The position numbers and the translations under genes are program-made. Source: Candidatus Bathyarchaeota archaeon RBG_13_60_20 (lineage in GTDB: Archaea > Thermoproteota > Bathyarchaeia > TCS64). Taken from it: 22,642 bases of DNA. Positions within the stretch are counted from its first letter, which is position 1, and each line of letters opens with the position of its first letter. Location of the stretch: assembly GCA_001775965.1 (NCBI GenBank), contig MEZG01000074.1, forward strand, positions 1 through 22,642. Direction: 5' to 3'. The notes below the pieces were generated by a model. The model had not been told where the DNA came from. It was given only the letters and a program-made list of their open reading frames with translations, and searched no databases. Below, piece after piece: positions 1-6,830 of the stretch.

Positions 1-348
1 GGCCTCGACGGTCTGGTCCGGGAAGTCCTTTATCAGGCTCTCCAGAACCGTGGACGCTATATACCTCTTGAAGCCGCTCTCGTCCAGCCCTTTGGAGTAT
101 TTCCTCCTCATCCCGCCCTTACACGTCTCCTCGTCGAAGTCCAGGACGCCCTCGTCGCACATGGCGTTGAGGAAGTTGATGATGGAGGCCCGGGAGATGC
201 CCCTGCCGCCGAGCCTACCGTTGACCGCCTCGTAGACCTCCCGGGAGGTCAGCCCCCCGCCCGTGTTGCCCCAAATGATCTTGAGGGCCTCGATCTGGTA
301 GTCCCGAAGAACTTTTTCTAAACCTTTCTTGGAAGGATCAATTATCAA
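1..348 (-). CDS. BlaI/MecI/CopY-like winged-helix repressor, C-terminus cut by window edge
   Basis: The reading frame is open on the minus strand from a TTG at 348 to the window edge, so the 3' end is missing (116 codons visible). Two stop codons lie just upstream in frame. A GGTGA Shine-Dalgarno-like site sits about 8 nt before the TTG, and a TATA-like element lies at 386-398. The protein begins with a lysine-rich segment, then YQIEALKIIWG, a helix-turn-helix region with TSREVYEAVNGRL and SRASIINFLNAM, and a wing-like KGGMRRKYSKGLDE. This order resembles the BlaI/MecI/CopY winged-helix family, where YQIE/ALKIIW is typical. These proteins are dimeric DNA-binding repressors. No BlaR-type sensor or obvious target is visible, so the regulated gene is unknown; it could also be another winged-helix regulator. 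Confidence 0.7.
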   Translation of the reverse strand, partial: MIIDPSKKGLEKVLRDYQIEALKIIWGNTGGGLTSREVYEAVNGRLGGRGISRASIINFLNAMCDEGVLDFDEETCKGGMRRKYSKGLDESGFKRYIASTVLESLIKDFPDQTVEA

Positions 349-385
349 GCTGCACTATCACCTGAACTTCCCAATATGCTTTCAA

Positions 386-398
386 CGCGTATAAAAGA
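386..398 (-). promoter_or_regulatory. TATA-like promoter for the BlaI-like gene
   Basis: Read on the minus strand this is cttttatacgc, an archaeal TATA-like box. A start site about 25 nt downstream would give a leader of roughly 20 nt that carries the GGTGA ribosome-binding site. Confidence 0.4.
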
Positions 399-416
399 CT
401 TCGGCGGAACCTTTAT

Positions 417-815
417 CTACGAACCAGGGGCGGGGCCCAGCACGTGCCTCGCCAGCACGAAGCACGTCATGGCCCCCTCTAGGACGGTGCGACCCCCGGC
501 CTCGACCGCCACCGACACGTCCCGTCTCCTGCCCTCCGATCCTTCAACCCTCGCGGTCGCCCTCATGGTCTCGCCCACCCTCACGGGGGCCGTGAACCTG
601 ACCTCGGCGGAGCCCAGCACGACCAAGGGGTCGTTCACGGCCAGCATCGCCGCGTAGTCAGCCACGCCAAACGTGAAGCCGCCGTGCACGAGACCCCTGT
701 CGTCCACAGCCATATCACCGGAAGCCTTCAACTCCACGACGGCCCGGCCCTCCCCCAGGTAAACAGGCTCACCCAGGAGCCCACTGTTCGCCAGCCTATG
801 AGTGCGTATCTCCAT
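417..815 (-). CDS. PaaI-type hotdog thioesterase
   Basis: This encodes 132 residues from the ATG at 815, a usual length for single hotdog-fold thioesterases. The central motif DDRGLVHGGFTFGVADYAAM (HGG at residues 44-46, Asp at about 53) matches the PaaI/4-hydroxybenzoyl-CoA thioesterase family, which hydrolyses acyl-CoA or aryl-CoA thioesters in the cytoplasm, usually as tetramers. Upstream in-frame ATGs at 827 and 836 exist; 815 was chosen because MEIRTHRLANSG starts like family members. The gene diverges from the FAH-family gene across a short spacer holding one TTAAAT element. The substrate cannot be read from the sequence; an acyl-CoA role would fit the acyl-CoA dehydrogenase 3 kb away, but that link is only inference. 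Confidence 0.8.
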   Translation of the reverse strand: MEIRTHRLANSGLLGEPVYLGEGRAVVELKASGDMAVDDRGLVHGGFTFGVADYAAMLAVNDPLVVLGSAEVRFTAPVRVGETMRATARVEGSEGRRRDVSVAVEAGGRTVLEGAMTCFVLARHVLGPAPGS

Positions 816-845
816 CCAACATCCCATAGGAATCACTGTGAATAA

Positions 846-854
846 CGTTAAATC
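846..854. promoter_or_regulatory. TTAAAT element shared by divergent thioesterase and FAH genes
   Basis: A single AT-rich cgttaaatc lies about 27 bp before the ATG at 877 (plus) and about 33 bp before the ATG at 815 (minus). It could act as the TATA box in one or both directions. The plus-strand spacing suggests a leaderless transcript. Confidence 0.35.
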
Positions 855-876
855 CTATTCCACTTCATACACTGGC

Positions 877-1770
877 ATGAAGCTTCTGACATTCAGAAAG
901 GGTAACGGCTACGGGCTGGGAGCAGTCATCGGCCAGCACGCGCTCGACCTCAACAAGGCCTTGAACAATAGGCTGGACATGCTGAAGCTGCTGGGCCAGG
1001 GTGAGAGAGCCATGGGCAAGGTGGCCGACGCCGTCAAGGCGGCGGAGGAGAAAGCCAGGGCCGGGAAAAACGACGGCCTGCATAGGCTCAGCGACCTGAA
1101 GCTGGCGGCCCCCATCCCGAGGACGAGGAAGAACATCGTCTGCCTGGGCTTAAACTACGCCGAGCACGTGAAGGAGGGGGGCAGAGATAGGGACCTGCCG
1201 CCCCACCCCATCTTCTTCACCAAGCCGCCCACATCCATCACGGGGCCCAACGACCCCGTCGTCTACAGCAGAGCCGTGGACAGGCTGGACTACGAGGTGG
1301 AGCTGGCCTTCGTCATCGGCACAGCTGGCAAGTACATCGCCCGGGACGAGGCCTACGACCACGTCGCGGGCTACATGGTGTTCCAGGACATCTCGGAGCG
1401 CACCCTGCAGAGGCAGCACCAGCAGTGGTACAGGGGCAAGAGCCTGGACACCTTCGCGCCCATGGGGCCCTACCTGGTTACACCCGAGGAGGTGGGTGAC
1501 CCTCAGAACCTGGACATCTGGTGCAAGGTCAACGGAACGGTGAGGCAGCAGGCCAGCACGAGGGACATGATCTTCGACGTCAGAACGATAATCAGCACCC
1601 TCTCAGACGGCATCACCCTCGAGGTCGGAGACGTGTTCGCCACAGGGACACCCTCAGGCGTCGGAGCCGCCCACCCCCTCGGGCTCCTGAAGATCGGGGA
1701 CGTTATAGAGTCAGGCGTTGAGAAACTGGGCACCCTGAGGAACGAGGTCGTCGCCGAGAAACACCCCTGA
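877..1770 (+). CDS. Fumarylacetoacetate hydrolase (FAH) family enzyme
   Basis: This is a 297-residue protein. The ATG at 877 (MKLLTFRKGNGYGLG) was preferred to upstream in-frame codons because it starts like family members and sits about 27 bp after a TTAAAT box. The N-terminal third is a small accessory domain; from KNIVCLGLNYAEHVKE onward the FAH catalytic fold is clear, with PIFFTKPP, YEVELAFVIG, VFQDISERT, KSLDTFAPMGP and FATGTPSGVG. The likely Mg/Mn ligands are E140, E142 and D171. Family members cleave or hydrate acyl-pyruvates and similar 2-oxo acids (fumarylpyruvate hydrolase, oxaloacetate decarboxylase, 2-keto-4-pentenoate hydratase, sugar-acid dehydratase). Which reaction applies here is unresolved; breakdown of organic acids is a reasonable general role. 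Confidence 0.85.
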   Translation: MKLLTFRKGNGYGLGAVIGQHALDLNKALNNRLDMLKLLGQGERAMGKVADAVKAAEEKARAGKNDGLHRLSDLKLAAPIPRTRKNIVCLGLNYAEHVKEGGRDRDLPPHPIFFTKPPTSITGPNDPVVYSRAVDRLDYEVELAFVIGTAGKYIARDEAYDHVAGYMVFQDISERTLQRQHQQWYRGKSLDTFAPMGPYLVTPEEVGDPQNLDIWCKVNGTVRQQASTRDMIFDVRTIISTLSDGITLEVGDVFATGTPSGVGAAHPLGLLKIGDVIESGVEKLGTLRNEVVAEKHP

Positions 1771-1853
1771 AACGGAGCCCCTTTTCCATCTATCAACCCA
1801 TTTCCTAAACATTCTGCCGCAGGAGGGGCAAACAGCGCCTCCCTCTAAGAAAC

Positions 1854-1966
1854 GTTTATATCTACTACCCTTCGTTTGGGTTATAGCTTCAAGGTGTTGG
1901 GTAAAACTAATTAAAACGTGCCCAGCCACGTAGTTTTCCCGGCTCCTCGAAGGGCGGCACCGCCCA
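1854..1966 (+). ncRNA. Possible structured RNA or leader between the FAH gene and rpoK
   Basis: The 219 bp between the FAH gene and rpoK hold no convincing gene. A TATA-like tttatatc at about 1854-1861 would start transcription near 1885. Downstream is a hairpin: GGG 1899-1901 pairs with CCC 1938-1940, AAAACTA 1903-1909 with TAGTTTT 1931-1937, and CGTG 1917-1920 with CACG 1927-1930, with one bulged T and a 7-nt bulge. A second hairpin pairs GGGCG with CGCCC at 1952-1965. No tRNA, box C/D or H/ACA signature is visible. rpoK seems to have its own TATA box right after, so this could be a small RNA, a leader, or chance pairing. Confidence 0.25.
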
Positions 1967-1974
1967 TAAAAATA
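1965..1974 (+). promoter_or_regulatory. TATA box for rpoK
   Basis: The sequence cataaaaata ends 16 bp before the TTG start at 1990. That spacing is typical of an archaeal TATA box driving a leaderless mRNA, and no Shine-Dalgarno site is visible. Confidence 0.45.
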
Positions 1975-1989
1975 CGCTGAGCGATCAAA

Positions 1990-2241
1990 TTGAGCAAAAC
2001 CGTGACGATTGGACCCCCGAAGCTGACGCGCTTCGAGAGGGCTAGAATTGTGGGGGCGAGAGCCCTCCAGGTGACCCTCGGGGCCCCCATACTAGCGCCA
2101 CTTCCAGCCGGAATGAACGACCCCATCGACATAGCCATTGAGGAGCTCAAGGAGGGCGTGCTGCCGATGACCGTCAGAAGAACCCTCCCCGAGGGAAGCT
2201 TCCAGGACATACCCCTAATCGATCTACTAGCCACGAAATAG
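1990..2241 (+). CDS. rpoK: DNA-directed RNA polymerase subunit K (Rpb6 homologue)
   Basis: This 83-residue protein starts at TTG. The signature of archaeal RpoK / eukaryotic Rpb6 / bacterial omega is plain: KLTRFERARIVGARALQVTLGAP, then DPIDIAIEELKEGVLPMTVRR and the terminal DIPLIDLL. RpoK is a small core subunit that clamps the C-terminal part of the largest RNA polymerase subunit and helps assembly. Length is normal for archaea. The start is supported by a well-spaced TATA box and the absence of an alternative in-frame start before the conserved region. In many archaea rpoK lies with ribosomal protein or enolase genes; here the neighbour upstream is a metabolic FAH gene on the same strand. 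Confidence 0.93.
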   Translation: MSKTVTIGPPKLTRFERARIVGARALQVTLGAPILAPLPAGMNDPIDIAIEELKEGVLPMTVRRTLPEGSFQDIPLIDLLATK

Positions 2242-2248
2242 ATCCAAC

Positions 2249-2437
2249 ATGACCATCGAACTGGAGTCGTGGAGAAAGACATGCATATTGCTAGTGGTCA
2301 CATCCATAATCATCGGTCTGGTGCAGCGAAGCAGCTACCAGTTCCTTGACACAAGGTTCGAGGTCTCCATATTCCACATCCCGACGATAGTCTCACTCGT
2401 AATATATTACTCGCTCTCAAAAAGGGCGGGCCAATAG
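2249..2437 (+). CDS. Small membrane protein of unknown function (possibly N-terminus of a broken gene)
   Basis: This 62-codon ORF starts 7 bp after rpoK. It has a charged N-terminus (MTIELESWRK), a hydrophobic stretch at about residues 11-25 (CILLVVTSIIIGLVQ) and a second at about 44-56 (IPTIVSLVIYYSL), suggesting two membrane passes. Third codon positions are moderately G/C-rich, as in real genes here. No family is recognised and no ribosome-binding site is obvious. It ends at a TAG, and downstream another frame carries coding-like sequence to 2750, so the ORF may be the front of one longer disrupted gene rather than a complete small protein. Confidence 0.4.
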   Translation: MTIELESWRKTCILLVVTSIIIGLVQRSSYQFLDTRFEVSIFHIPTIVSLVIYYSLSKRAGQ

Positions 2438-2466
2438 AGCAAGGCGCTTTCTACAACCATGTCTGT

Positions 2467-2750
2467 GAGGGTTCTCACACAACATATTCACGAACGGGAC
2501 GGTAACGACCATCAAGCCCATCAACAGCAACACGGATTCGCTGCTGGAGATAGGCGCGAGGATGCAGGCCCATACATACTCCAAAAACATACAGAGCAGC
2601 AACATCAAACCGGTCCTCACAGACCACAAGGACATCTAGAGCAGGCACTACGTGACTATCCGGATCGAGTTTAGGCCCATTGTCGGAGCCATACTCCCGA
2701 TAGAGAAGGAGATACCGGCCGTCAACGCGCCTGTGATGCCCCTGAAGTAA
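2467..2750 (+). pseudogene. Probable broken gene remnant, function unknown
   Basis: No intact gene covers this stretch, yet one plus-strand frame reads like coding sequence. From 2467 to 2636 about 80% of 56 codons end in G or C and codon choice (ATC, AAC, ACG, AGC, ATA) matches neighbouring genes. The peptide includes NIFTNGTVTTIKPINSN and LLEIGARMQAHTYSKN. It is stopped by TAG at 2637-2639, then continues in the same frame to TAA at 2748 with IRIEFRPIVGAILPIEKEI. A TGA precedes it at 2464-2466. This suggests a decayed gene, or an intact one carrying sequence errors, perhaps continuous with the membrane ORF ending at 2437 in a different frame. No family is recognised. Confidence 0.4.
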
Positions 2751-2753
2751 CAC

Positions 2754-2766
2754 TATTTTAATTTTT
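2754..2766 (+). terminator. T-rich intrinsic-type terminator
   Basis: The plus strand reads tattttaattttt between the end of the remnant at 2750 and the convergent saccharopine-dehydrogenase-like gene. T-rich tracts are the usual archaeal termination signal. Confidence 0.4.
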
Positions 2767-2776
2767 AATGGGGGAC

Positions 2777-3946
2777 CTAGACTTCTCGGGTGGTCGTGAC
2801 CGTCTCGGTCACCTCCACGCCGCGCTCCCTGAGTTTCATCAGCAACTCCTCGAAGAGGGGCCCCCTGATCACTCTCACCGGCCACTGGATGCCCTTCAGC
2901 TTTATGGCTCCCCTCCCCAGCATCCTCGCCACGATGGCGGCCGTGTAGCCCGTGGTCTTTGCCATGGACGTAGTATGCGTCTCCTCGTCGAATACGTCCA
3001 CCATATCGTAGTTGACTCTCACGTCAGAGCCGCCTCTCCTCCCCTCGACCCTCACTAGAAGCACCGTGAGGTCCCTGTCGCCGGCCTCGGTGTCGAACTT
3101 CACGAGCGGGTATATGATCTTGTGGAAAAGCTCGCGGGGCACGACGTCCCTACCCTCATAGTCCACGGGCTCCTCGCTGATGAGCCCCAGCTCGTTGAGG
3201 AACGCGATCTTGTCCACGAAGCCCGAGTACCTGACGGTCTTGCCCCTGAAGTTCTTGACCCCCCTCTCCAGCGAAAGTTTAAGGAGCGACGATGCGTAGC
3301 CATCCACGAAGGCCTCCATGGGCTCAAGCCCCTCAACGAATATTGACTCAACCTCGCTGTACCTGTTAAGCTCCGCCATCTTCCCTTCCACGATCATGGG
3401 CACCTTCCCGGGGCGCACAGGCATCCTGGTGCCCCCGAAGACTATCTTGTAGTCCAGAGGCGGCGACGGGTCTTTGGGCAGGCCGCCGCAGGCGAACATG
3501 ACGTCGTCCACCTCGTCCAGCATGCTCATGGCCTGCCCCGAGAGGATGTCTATGAGGCCGGGGTCGACGCCGCAGCCCGGTATGGCTGTGATACCCGCCC
3601 TCTTCACCCTGTCGTACGCCTCGCCTTCCTGCGGGTAGCCGCCCCCCGCGAGGTCCACCAGGTTGACCTTCGCCTCCATGGCCGCCTCGAGCACGTCCAT
3701 GCTGAACCTGGCGGCCGTGCCGTTGATGACCACATCGTAGCCCCTCATCATCTTCACGAGGGCGTCCTTGTCCGTGATGTCGATGGTCGCCGTGCGGAAC
3801 TTTTCATTATTAACATGCTCTTTTGCTGACTCTAGCTTACCCTCGTCCACGTCGCAGCCCGTGACCTCAGTCACTTCGGGGGCCTCTGAGCAGTCTTTGG
3901 CAATGGCTGGGCCCATGAGCCCCATACCGAGTACAAGCACCTTCAT
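2777..3946 (-). CDS. Saccharopine dehydrogenase family NAD(P)-dependent oxidoreductase
   Basis: This 389-residue protein has an N-terminal Rossmann fold (VLVLGMGLMGPAIA, GxGxxG at residues 7-12), a CDVDEGKL segment after the second strand, DVVINGTAARFSM, NLVDLAGGGYPQE and IPGCGVDPGLIDIL. These are hallmarks of the saccharopine dehydrogenase / LYS9-like family. Members oxidise or form saccharopine-type secondary amines or related amino acids, as in lysine metabolism and carboxynorspermidine synthesis; many archaeal copies are uncharacterised. The ATG at 3946 follows a GTGAT-like site by several bases, and a TATA-like element lies about 30 bp upstream. It diverges from the acyl-CoA dehydrogenase gene. 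Codon use matches the neighbourhood. The exact substrate is unknown. Confidence 0.85.
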   Translation of the reverse strand: MKVLVLGMGLMGPAIAKDCSEAPEVTEVTGCDVDEGKLESAKEHVNNEKFRTATIDITDKDALVKMMRGYDVVINGTAARFSMDVLEAAMEAKVNLVDLAGGGYPQEGEAYDRVKRAGITAIPGCGVDPGLIDILSGQAMSMLDEVDDVMFACGGLPKDPSPPLDYKIVFGGTRMPVRPGKVPMIVEGKMAELNRYSEVESIFVEGLEPMEAFVDGYASSLLKLSLERGVKNFRGKTVRYSGFVDKIAFLNELGLISEEPVDYEGRDVVPRELFHKIIYPLVKFDTEAGDRDLTVLLVRVEGRRGGSDVRVNYDMVDVFDEETHTTSMAKTTGYTAAIVARMLGRGAIKLKGIQWPVRVIRGPLFEELLMKLRERGVEVTETVTTTREV

Positions 3947-3974
3947 CGCTCAATCACATAGGGTTAGGTTCCCA

Positions 3975-3986
3975 GAGTATTTAGAG
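3975..3986 (-). promoter_or_regulatory. TATA-like promoter of the saccharopine-dehydrogenase-like gene
   Basis: The minus strand reads ctctaaatact about 30-35 bp before the ATG at 3946. This implies a very short leader. Confidence 0.35.
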
Positions 3987-4023
3987 GCGACGCAGGTTCC
4001 AATCGTTTAGGGTCGAAAGTTTG

Positions 4024-4048
4024 TTCGATCTGTGTCGAAGGTTTTAAA
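4024..4048 (+). promoter_or_regulatory. TATA box and adjacent inverted repeat before the acyl-CoA dehydrogenase gene
   Basis: The TATA box ttttaaat lies at 4041-4048. Directly upstream is an inverted repeat, TTCGA (4024-4028) and TCGAA (4035-4039) separated by six bases, over the place where BRE would lie. It could be an operator, or chance. Confidence 0.35.
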
Positions 4049-4091
4049 TTCGGTTCAGCTAATTCTCACCTCACTTCGTCTGGTGAAAACG

Positions 4092-5294
4092 TTGGTTGAT
4101 TTCTCATTCACTGAAGAACAGGACCTGTTCCGTGAGGCCGTAAAAGAGTGGCTCTCAAAGAACCTCACCCTAGAGCAGGTGAGGGAGAACGACACGAAGC
4201 ACGAGATACCTCGCTCCCTCATGGAGGGACTAGGTGACCTCGGGCTACTGTTGTTGACTCTGCCTGAGGAGGACGGGGGCTCAGACGCTGACTGGGTCAC
4301 AGCAACGATAGGCGCCGAGGAGCTCGGGTACGCCGACATCTCTGTGGCTACCCCAGTCTTCTACCTGGTCCAGGCTAGCTGGGGCTACGTGATCAACAGG
4401 CTAGCATCGGAGACCGTGAAGGAGGCCTACATTAGGCGGGCCTCCAAGGGGAAGGGTTTCATAGGGATAGGCGTCACCGAGCCCGGCGGCGGCTCAGACG
4501 TCGCCGGGTTCAAGACAGTCATCAAGCCCGACGGGAAAGGCTGGGTCATCAACGGCGAGAAGTGCTACATCAGCGGCACGGCTGAGGCCGCCGAGATGAA
4601 CGGCGGGTACTTCGTCTCGGGCTACACGGACCGTGCGGCCGGCCACAGAGGGATGTCCGCGGTTTTCGTGCCAATCAACCAGGAGGGCGTGGAGATCACC
4701 AAGCGCTTCGAAAACATGGGCAGGATGGCCATCAGCACGGGTGGTTTCAAGATGACTGACGTCAAGGTGCCCAAGGAGTACCAGCTGGGCGAGACGGGGA
4801 GAGGCTTCTACTACACCATGGAGGGGTTCGACGCCGCAAGGGTCCTAGTCTCGGCTAGCTGCATCGGAGCCGCCCAGAGGTGCCTGGAGATCGGCATGGA
4901 CTACATCAAGGAGCGCGAGGCTTTCGGCCAGCAGCTAGCCAAGTACCAGGGAATCCAGTTCGACCTGGCCGACATGGCCGCCCACCACGAGGCCATTAAG
5001 AGCCTGGTCTACAGGACCGCCTGGATGCTGGACCAGAAGTACAAGCACGGGACCTTCTCGGCCCTCGAGGTCAGCAAGTACCTTGGCATGTGCAAGTACC
5101 TAGCGCCCCACCACGCCCTTGACACCTTCAGGCGGGTCATGTACTGGCTCGGAGCCTACGGGTACACCAAGGAGTGCCCCCTGGAGATGGGCGTCAGGGG
5201 CCTCATGAGCTACTGCATCGGGGCGGAGGGCGCGCAGAACATCCAGAAGGTCATCATAGCCCGCGAGACCCTGGGACGGGACTGGATGAAGTAG
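4092..5294 (+). CDS. Acyl-CoA dehydrogenase
   Basis: The start is taken as TTG at 4092 (VDFSFTEEQDLFREAVKEW), five bases after a GGTGA ribosome-binding site; this gives 400 residues. An in-frame GTG lies at 4083. The protein has the alpha-beta-alpha layout of FAD-dependent acyl-CoA dehydrogenases: N-terminal helices, the FAD/substrate loop GVTEPGGGSDVAGFKT, a middle beta domain, then REAFGQQLAKYQGIQF and a C-terminal helical domain with IGAEGAQNIQ. E379 aligns with the catalytic base of the YEGTxxIQ motif. It would introduce a trans-2,3 double bond into an acyl-CoA and pass electrons to ETF, but no etfAB genes are in the window. Chain-length or branched-chain preference cannot be read. Confidence 0.92.
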   Translation: MVDFSFTEEQDLFREAVKEWLSKNLTLEQVRENDTKHEIPRSLMEGLGDLGLLLLTLPEEDGGSDADWVTATIGAEELGYADISVATPVFYLVQASWGYVINRLASETVKEAYIRRASKGKGFIGIGVTEPGGGSDVAGFKTVIKPDGKGWVINGEKCYISGTAEAAEMNGGYFVSGYTDRAAGHRGMSAVFVPINQEGVEITKRFENMGRMAISTGGFKMTDVKVPKEYQLGETGRGFYYTMEGFDAARVLVSASCIGAAQRCLEIGMDYIKEREAFGQQLAKYQGIQFDLADMAAHHEAIKSLVYRTAWMLDQKYKHGTFSALEVSKYLGMCKYLAPHHALDTFRRVMYWLGAYGYTKECPLEMGVRGLMSYCIGAEGAQNIQKVIIARETLGRDWMK

Positions 5295-5355
5295 CCATCC
5301 ACCCCCACTTAGGGTAACATTAAAAGAGGGCTACATGGTATTCTCTTCGTTAAAC

Positions 5356-5718
5356 ATGTCAAACATATCTCAGCTTCCACCGCAGGTCCAGGAACGGCTC
5401 CAAAGACTACAACAGCTCCAGAACACCATGCAGCAGCTCCTCGCCCAAAGGCAGAGGATAGAGATGGAGATAGCGGAGTCCGATAAGGCGCTGGAGGTCC
5501 TGAAGGAGGTCGCCGACGAGTCGAAGGTGTACAAGTCGGTGGGCGCCGTCCTCGTGGAGAAGAAGAGGGACCAGGTCATAAAGGAGCTCGAGGAAAGGAA
5601 GGAGTTCCTCGACATGAGGGTCAAGGTGCTCCAGAAGCAGGAGGATAAGACCAAGGAAAAGCTAACCGGGCTCCAGGAGACCCTCCAGAAGGAGCTCGGG
5701 ATCAACCCCAGCGCCTAA
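5356..5718 (+). CDS. pfdB: Prefoldin subunit beta
   Basis: From the ATG at 5356 the product is 120 residues, the usual archaeal length. It is almost entirely two long coiled-coil helices (QVQERLQRLQQLQNTMQQL near the N-terminus; RKEFLDMRVKVLQKQEDKTKE near the C-terminus) joined by a short hairpin segment, KVYKSVGAVLVEK, which is diagnostic of beta-class prefoldin. Prefoldin is an alpha2-beta4 jellyfish-shaped chaperone that hands unfolded proteins to the group II chaperonin. A TATA-like attaaaag at 5319-5326 fits a start near 5347, so the upstream in-frame ATG at 5335 is less likely. The DHH phosphoesterase gene follows on the same strand after 53 bp, and co-transcription is likely. Confidence 0.92.
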   Translation: MSNISQLPPQVQERLQRLQQLQNTMQQLLAQRQRIEMEIAESDKALEVLKEVADESKVYKSVGAVLVEKKRDQVIKELEERKEFLDMRVKVLQKQEDKTKEKLTGLQETLQKELGINPSA

Positions 5719-5771
5719 AGTCTTATCACGCCCGCTGACGACATCGATTTTGTTCTCGCAGGTGCAGGGCT

Positions 5772-6770
5772 TTGGAGCGAGATTATGGTAGGCTGGCCGA
5801 GCTCATAGGGGAAAGGGTCATCATCACTGGGCACCACAACGCAGATCCCGATGTACTAGGAGCCGCACAGGGCGTTAAGGAGCTCCTCGAGACGCTTAAA
5901 CCAGGCTCTAAGGCTGAGATACTCCTGCCGGACGACGTGAGCACCCTTTCACGGTCCATAGCCTCGAGCCTAGGCATCAAGATCAGTGAGACTGCTTCAA
6001 CGACTGACCCTGACACGATCATCACGGTTGACACAGGAGCGCTAAACCAGCTGGGCGCCTACGAGCCCATCCTTAGAGGCGCCGACGCCAATATTATCTT
6101 CATAGACCACCACATTCGCGACGACGACGTAGCCGCCCTTGCCGACCTCTACATCCTGGAGCCAGATGCGTCGTCCACCTCGGAGATCGTCTACAGGATT
6201 ATGCGGCACCACGGCGTCAAGCCGTCGCCGCGGACGTCAAAGGCTCTTCTCTCGGGGATGGTATTCGACAGCAGGCACTTCTCCATGGGAGGCGCCGAGA
6301 CTTTCAGGGCGGCGTCGGAGCTGCTGGAGGCCGTGGGCGACATCGGCGAGGTAAAAAACATCATGGCCAGCCCCATGGATAACTCGGAGAAGCTGGCCCG
6401 GCTGAAAGCCGGGCAGAGAGCGGAATTAAGGGTTTACGGCCCCTGGACGATCGTTTTCAGCCAGCTGGGCTCCTATCAGGCTTCAGGCGCCAGGGCCCTC
6501 GTCTCCCTGGGCGGGGATCTGGTAGCCGTTGGGGGCGAGGAGAAGGGCGAGATCAGGGTCAGCCTACGGTCCTCAAACGATTTCAGCAGCCTCACGTGTC
6601 TCAACCTAGGTGACCTGGCGTCTCGACTTGGGGGCGAGTTTGGCGGCTCGGGTAGCGGTCACCCCACGGCCGCAGGGATCAACTGCAAGGGCTCCTTGGA
6701 CGAGTTCAAGATCAGGTTCTTCGAGGTAGTCAAGAAGCTTGTGGACAGCTCGCAGCAACAGGTATTATAG
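5772..6770 (+). CDS. DHH-family phosphoesterase (NrnA/RecJ-like)
   Basis: This 332-residue protein starts at TTG with AGGTG eight bases upstream; no other in-frame start precedes the conserved region. DHH motifs are in order: HNADPDVLG (D25, D27), VDTGA (D87), IDHH (D112-H114) and DSRHF (D166). A DHHA1-type C-terminal domain ends with a glycine-rich GSGSGHPTAAG at about residues 290-303. DHH/DHHA1 enzymes use two Mn/Mg ions to cleave phosphodiester bonds in short oligonucleotides, pAp or cyclic dinucleotides; archaeal members also act as single-strand exonucleases. The first motif is DPD rather than the usual DAD. The placement after prefoldin beta suggests an operon. The exact substrate is unresolved. 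Confidence 0.87.
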   Translation: MERDYGRLAELIGERVIITGHHNADPDVLGAAQGVKELLETLKPGSKAEILLPDDVSTLSRSIASSLGIKISETASTTDPDTIITVDTGALNQLGAYEPILRGADANIIFIDHHIRDDDVAALADLYILEPDASSTSEIVYRIMRHHGVKPSPRTSKALLSGMVFDSRHFSMGGAETFRAASELLEAVGDIGEVKNIMASPMDNSEKLARLKAGQRAELRVYGPWTIVFSQLGSYQASGARALVSLGGDLVAVGGEEKGEIRVSLRSSNDFSSLTCLNLGDLASRLGGEFGGSGSGHPTAAGINCKGSLDEFKIRFFEVVKKLVDSSQQQVL

Positions 6771-6778
6771 GCATAACT

Positions 6779-6786
6779 ATTATATC
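6779..6786 (+). promoter_or_regulatory. TATA box for the ECF transporter operon
   Basis: The sequence attatatc lies about 45 bp before the TTG at 6831, in the 60-bp gap after the DHH gene. This leaves a leader of about 20 nt containing a purine-rich gagagggcgg. Confidence 0.4.
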
Positions 6787-6830
6787 TCTAGGGGCCCCCA
6801 TAATCGAGTCCCTTTGAGAGGGCGGACGGC

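Noticed and set aside
2417..2635. Hydrophobic 72-codon minus-strand ORF behind rpoK
   Set aside because: Leu codons are largely TTG, which is rare in this genome's clear genes, and a stop directly precedes its ATG; the plus-strand frame at the same place has more typical codon use.
2475..2885. 136-codon minus-strand ORF overlapping the dehydrogenase 3' end
   Set aside because: It overlaps the saccharopine-dehydrogenase-like gene in another frame and shows no family.
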